Positions 42,263-43,142 of a stretch of DNA of 43,142 bases are shown in pieces. Made by a program: the position numbers and the translations under genes. The notes beneath the pieces were generated by a model, which was not told the DNA's origin, searched no databases, and saw only the letters and a list, made by a program, of their open reading frames with translations. Location: contig REGH01000006.1 in the NCBI GenBank assembly GCA_003702495.1, forward strand, positions 1 to 43,142, given 5' to 3'. The DNA comes from Candidatus Nitrosopumilus sp. (GTDB lineage: Archaea > Thermoproteota > Nitrososphaeria > Nitrososphaerales > Nitrosopumilaceae). How positions within the stretch are numbered: the stretch's first letter is position 1; every line of letters begins with the position of its first letter.

Positions 42263-43142
42263 TCACTCACTAAAACCAAACAAAGATGAGAATACGCGAC
42301 TTAATTCTTCAAAAAAGTTTGTTTGTTTTTCATTTTCATTTTCTTTAGTAATTGTTTTTTCAGTTAATGTATTGTCATTTTGCAAAACTTCAATTTGAGA
42401 TTCAGGGAAACTAGTTATTTTAGAAGTTTCTGGAACTTGTGAATTTAGTAATAATGCCGTGTTAAGATTTGTTCTTGCAGTATAGTAGTTTGGATTTTCC
42501 TCTAGAATTTCATAATAGAGTAAAATTGCATCATCTAGATTTCCAAGATGTGCCAAGGCATTTGCCTTGTTATTTTTTGCAGACAAATAGCTTGGGTCTA
42601 AGGCAATAGCATGATCATAGTAAGCAATTGATTCTGAAACAAATCCAATTTTTCCCAAGGTAGAGCCCTTGTTGACCAGAATCTCAACATTGTTAGGATC
42701 TTCAATTAAAGATTCATTAAAAAAATTCAACGAACTATCGAATTGACATAATCTGTAAAGAGCAGGACCCATACCATCATAGTAAGAAATGGTGTCAGTA
42801 AAAATACTGGTATCACATTCAAGATTAATTTGATTTAATAATTTCCCAAGCTCAATATCTTCCACAGAAAGATTATCATGTTCTTCATTTGATAAAATAT
42901 TTTCAGAGTTATTTTTTGTTTGGGGTTCTTTGGATACTATTTTTCTTTTAGTTTCTATTTTTTCATTTATGTTTTCATTCTTAGAAACTGTTTTTTCCTC
43001 TATTATTTCTGTTACAGGTTCTATTGTTGTTGTATCTTCAGTTGTTTGTGTTGTATCTTCAGTTGTTTGTGTTGTATCTTCAGTTGTTTGTGTTGTATCT
43101 TCAGTTGTTTGTGTTGTATCTTCAGTTGTTTGTGTTGTATCT
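42263..43142 (-). CDS. TPR protein with TQTTEDT repeats (N-terminus off the window)
   Basis: 292 residues visible. The frame is open from the right edge: at least five 7-residue TQTTEDT repeats, an acidic/Lys linker (EPVTEIIEEKTVSKNE), then tetratricopeptide repeats (about residues 130-230: ALYRLCQFDSSLNFFNESL, NKGSTLGKIGFVSESIAYYD, NKANALAHLGNLDDAILLYY), and a Ser/Glu/Asn tail ending SSLFGFSE. A Thr/Glu-rich stalk ahead of TPRs suggests a membrane- or wall-attached protein whose signal lies outside the window. The GTG at 42865 is internal, not the start. Confidence 0.8.
   Translation of the reverse strand, partial: DTTQTTEDTTQTTEDTTQTTEDTTQTTEDTTQTTEDTTTIEPVTEIIEEKTVSKNENINEKIETKRKIVSKEPQTKNNSENILSNEEHDNLSVEDIELGKLLNQINLECDTSIFTDTISYYDGMGPALYRLCQFDSSLNFFNESLIEDPNNVEILVNKGSTLGKIGFVSESIAYYDHAIALDPSYLSAKNNKANALAHLGNLDDAILLYYEILEENPNYYTARTNLNTALLLNSQVPETSKITSFPESQIEVLQNDNTLTEKTITKENENEKQTNFFEELSRVFSSLFGFSE
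43029..43142. repeat. 21-bp tandem repeat in the TPR protein gene
   Basis: Five perfect copies of gttgtatcttcagttgtttg plus one t (21 bp) and 9 further bases to the window edge. In the gene frame each copy encodes Thr-Gln-Thr-Thr-Glu-Asp-Thr. Perfect identity between copies indicates recent expansion; total length is unknown. Confidence 0.95.

Noticed and set aside
43029-43142. CRISPR-like repeats at the right edge
   Set aside because: Contiguous perfect 21-bp units in frame with the TPR protein; no spacers.

Overview
The window looks like a piece of a low-GC ammonia-oxidising marine archaeon of the Nitrosopumilus type (Nitrososphaerota/Thaumarchaeota). This is inferred from archaeal-type ribosomal proteins (L19e, L30e, L32e, P0, archaeal L12), Spt5, prefoldin alpha, archaeal DtdA and AlaRS, an intron-containing tRNA, many TTG/GTG starts with a TATA-like box about 26-28 nt upstream (leaderless mRNAs), and numerous tiny zinc-ribbon proteins. 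Both ends lie inside short tandem repeats in coding sequence (18-bp units on the left, 21-bp units on the right), so the window is probably a contig that broke at repeats.

Layout. 1-8.0 kb: ftsY (end missing) and pfdA, superoxide dismutase, a doubly anchored subtilisin-like protease, ATP-type PEP carboxykinase, rpl32e-rpl19e, an alkyltransferase and D-aminoacyl-tRNA deacylase. 8.0-14.6 kb: secE-spt5-rpl11, then a block of opposite-strand mini-genes and an Lrp regulator, then rpl1-rplP0. A membrane protein with an internal duplication, a UPF0126/TRIC-like channel and a detached rpl12 follow. 14.7-23.8 kb: a PQQ-type sugar dehydrogenase, a zinc dehydrogenase, and alaS-leuS with a small membrane protein. 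23.8-37.2 kb: an accessory-looking stretch, mostly minus strand, of small zinc-ribbon, single-TM, acidic and secreted proteins, a UdgB uracil-DNA glycosylase, a large DEAH helicase of the YprA/MrfA type and a secreted Kazal-nuclease fusion. 37.2-43.1 kb: nitroreductase, a non-coding array of three 43-bp hairpin repeats, a geranylgeranyl-reductase-like flavoprotein, a YkgJ-like cysteine-cluster protein, tRNA-Gln with an intron, the rpl30e-nusA-rps12-rps7 operon, and a truncated TPR protein.

Most genes are translation, secretion and central-carbon housekeeping genes. The most unusual signals are: (1) the 43-bp hairpin array at 37829-37950, where most differences between copies in the stems are compensatory, which points to a structured RNA; (2) a gene-free stretch at 30.17-30.49 kb full of perfect inverted repeats; (3) a 10-bp inverted repeat bracketing a TATA-like box at 30136-30166; (4) an exact 70-residue internal duplication of an Asp/His motif in a membrane protein; (5) a dense set of at least a dozen zinc microproteins, several too short for routine gene calling; (6) a probable CTG start for pckA. 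No CRISPR array, insertion sequence, integrase or phage gene was seen.
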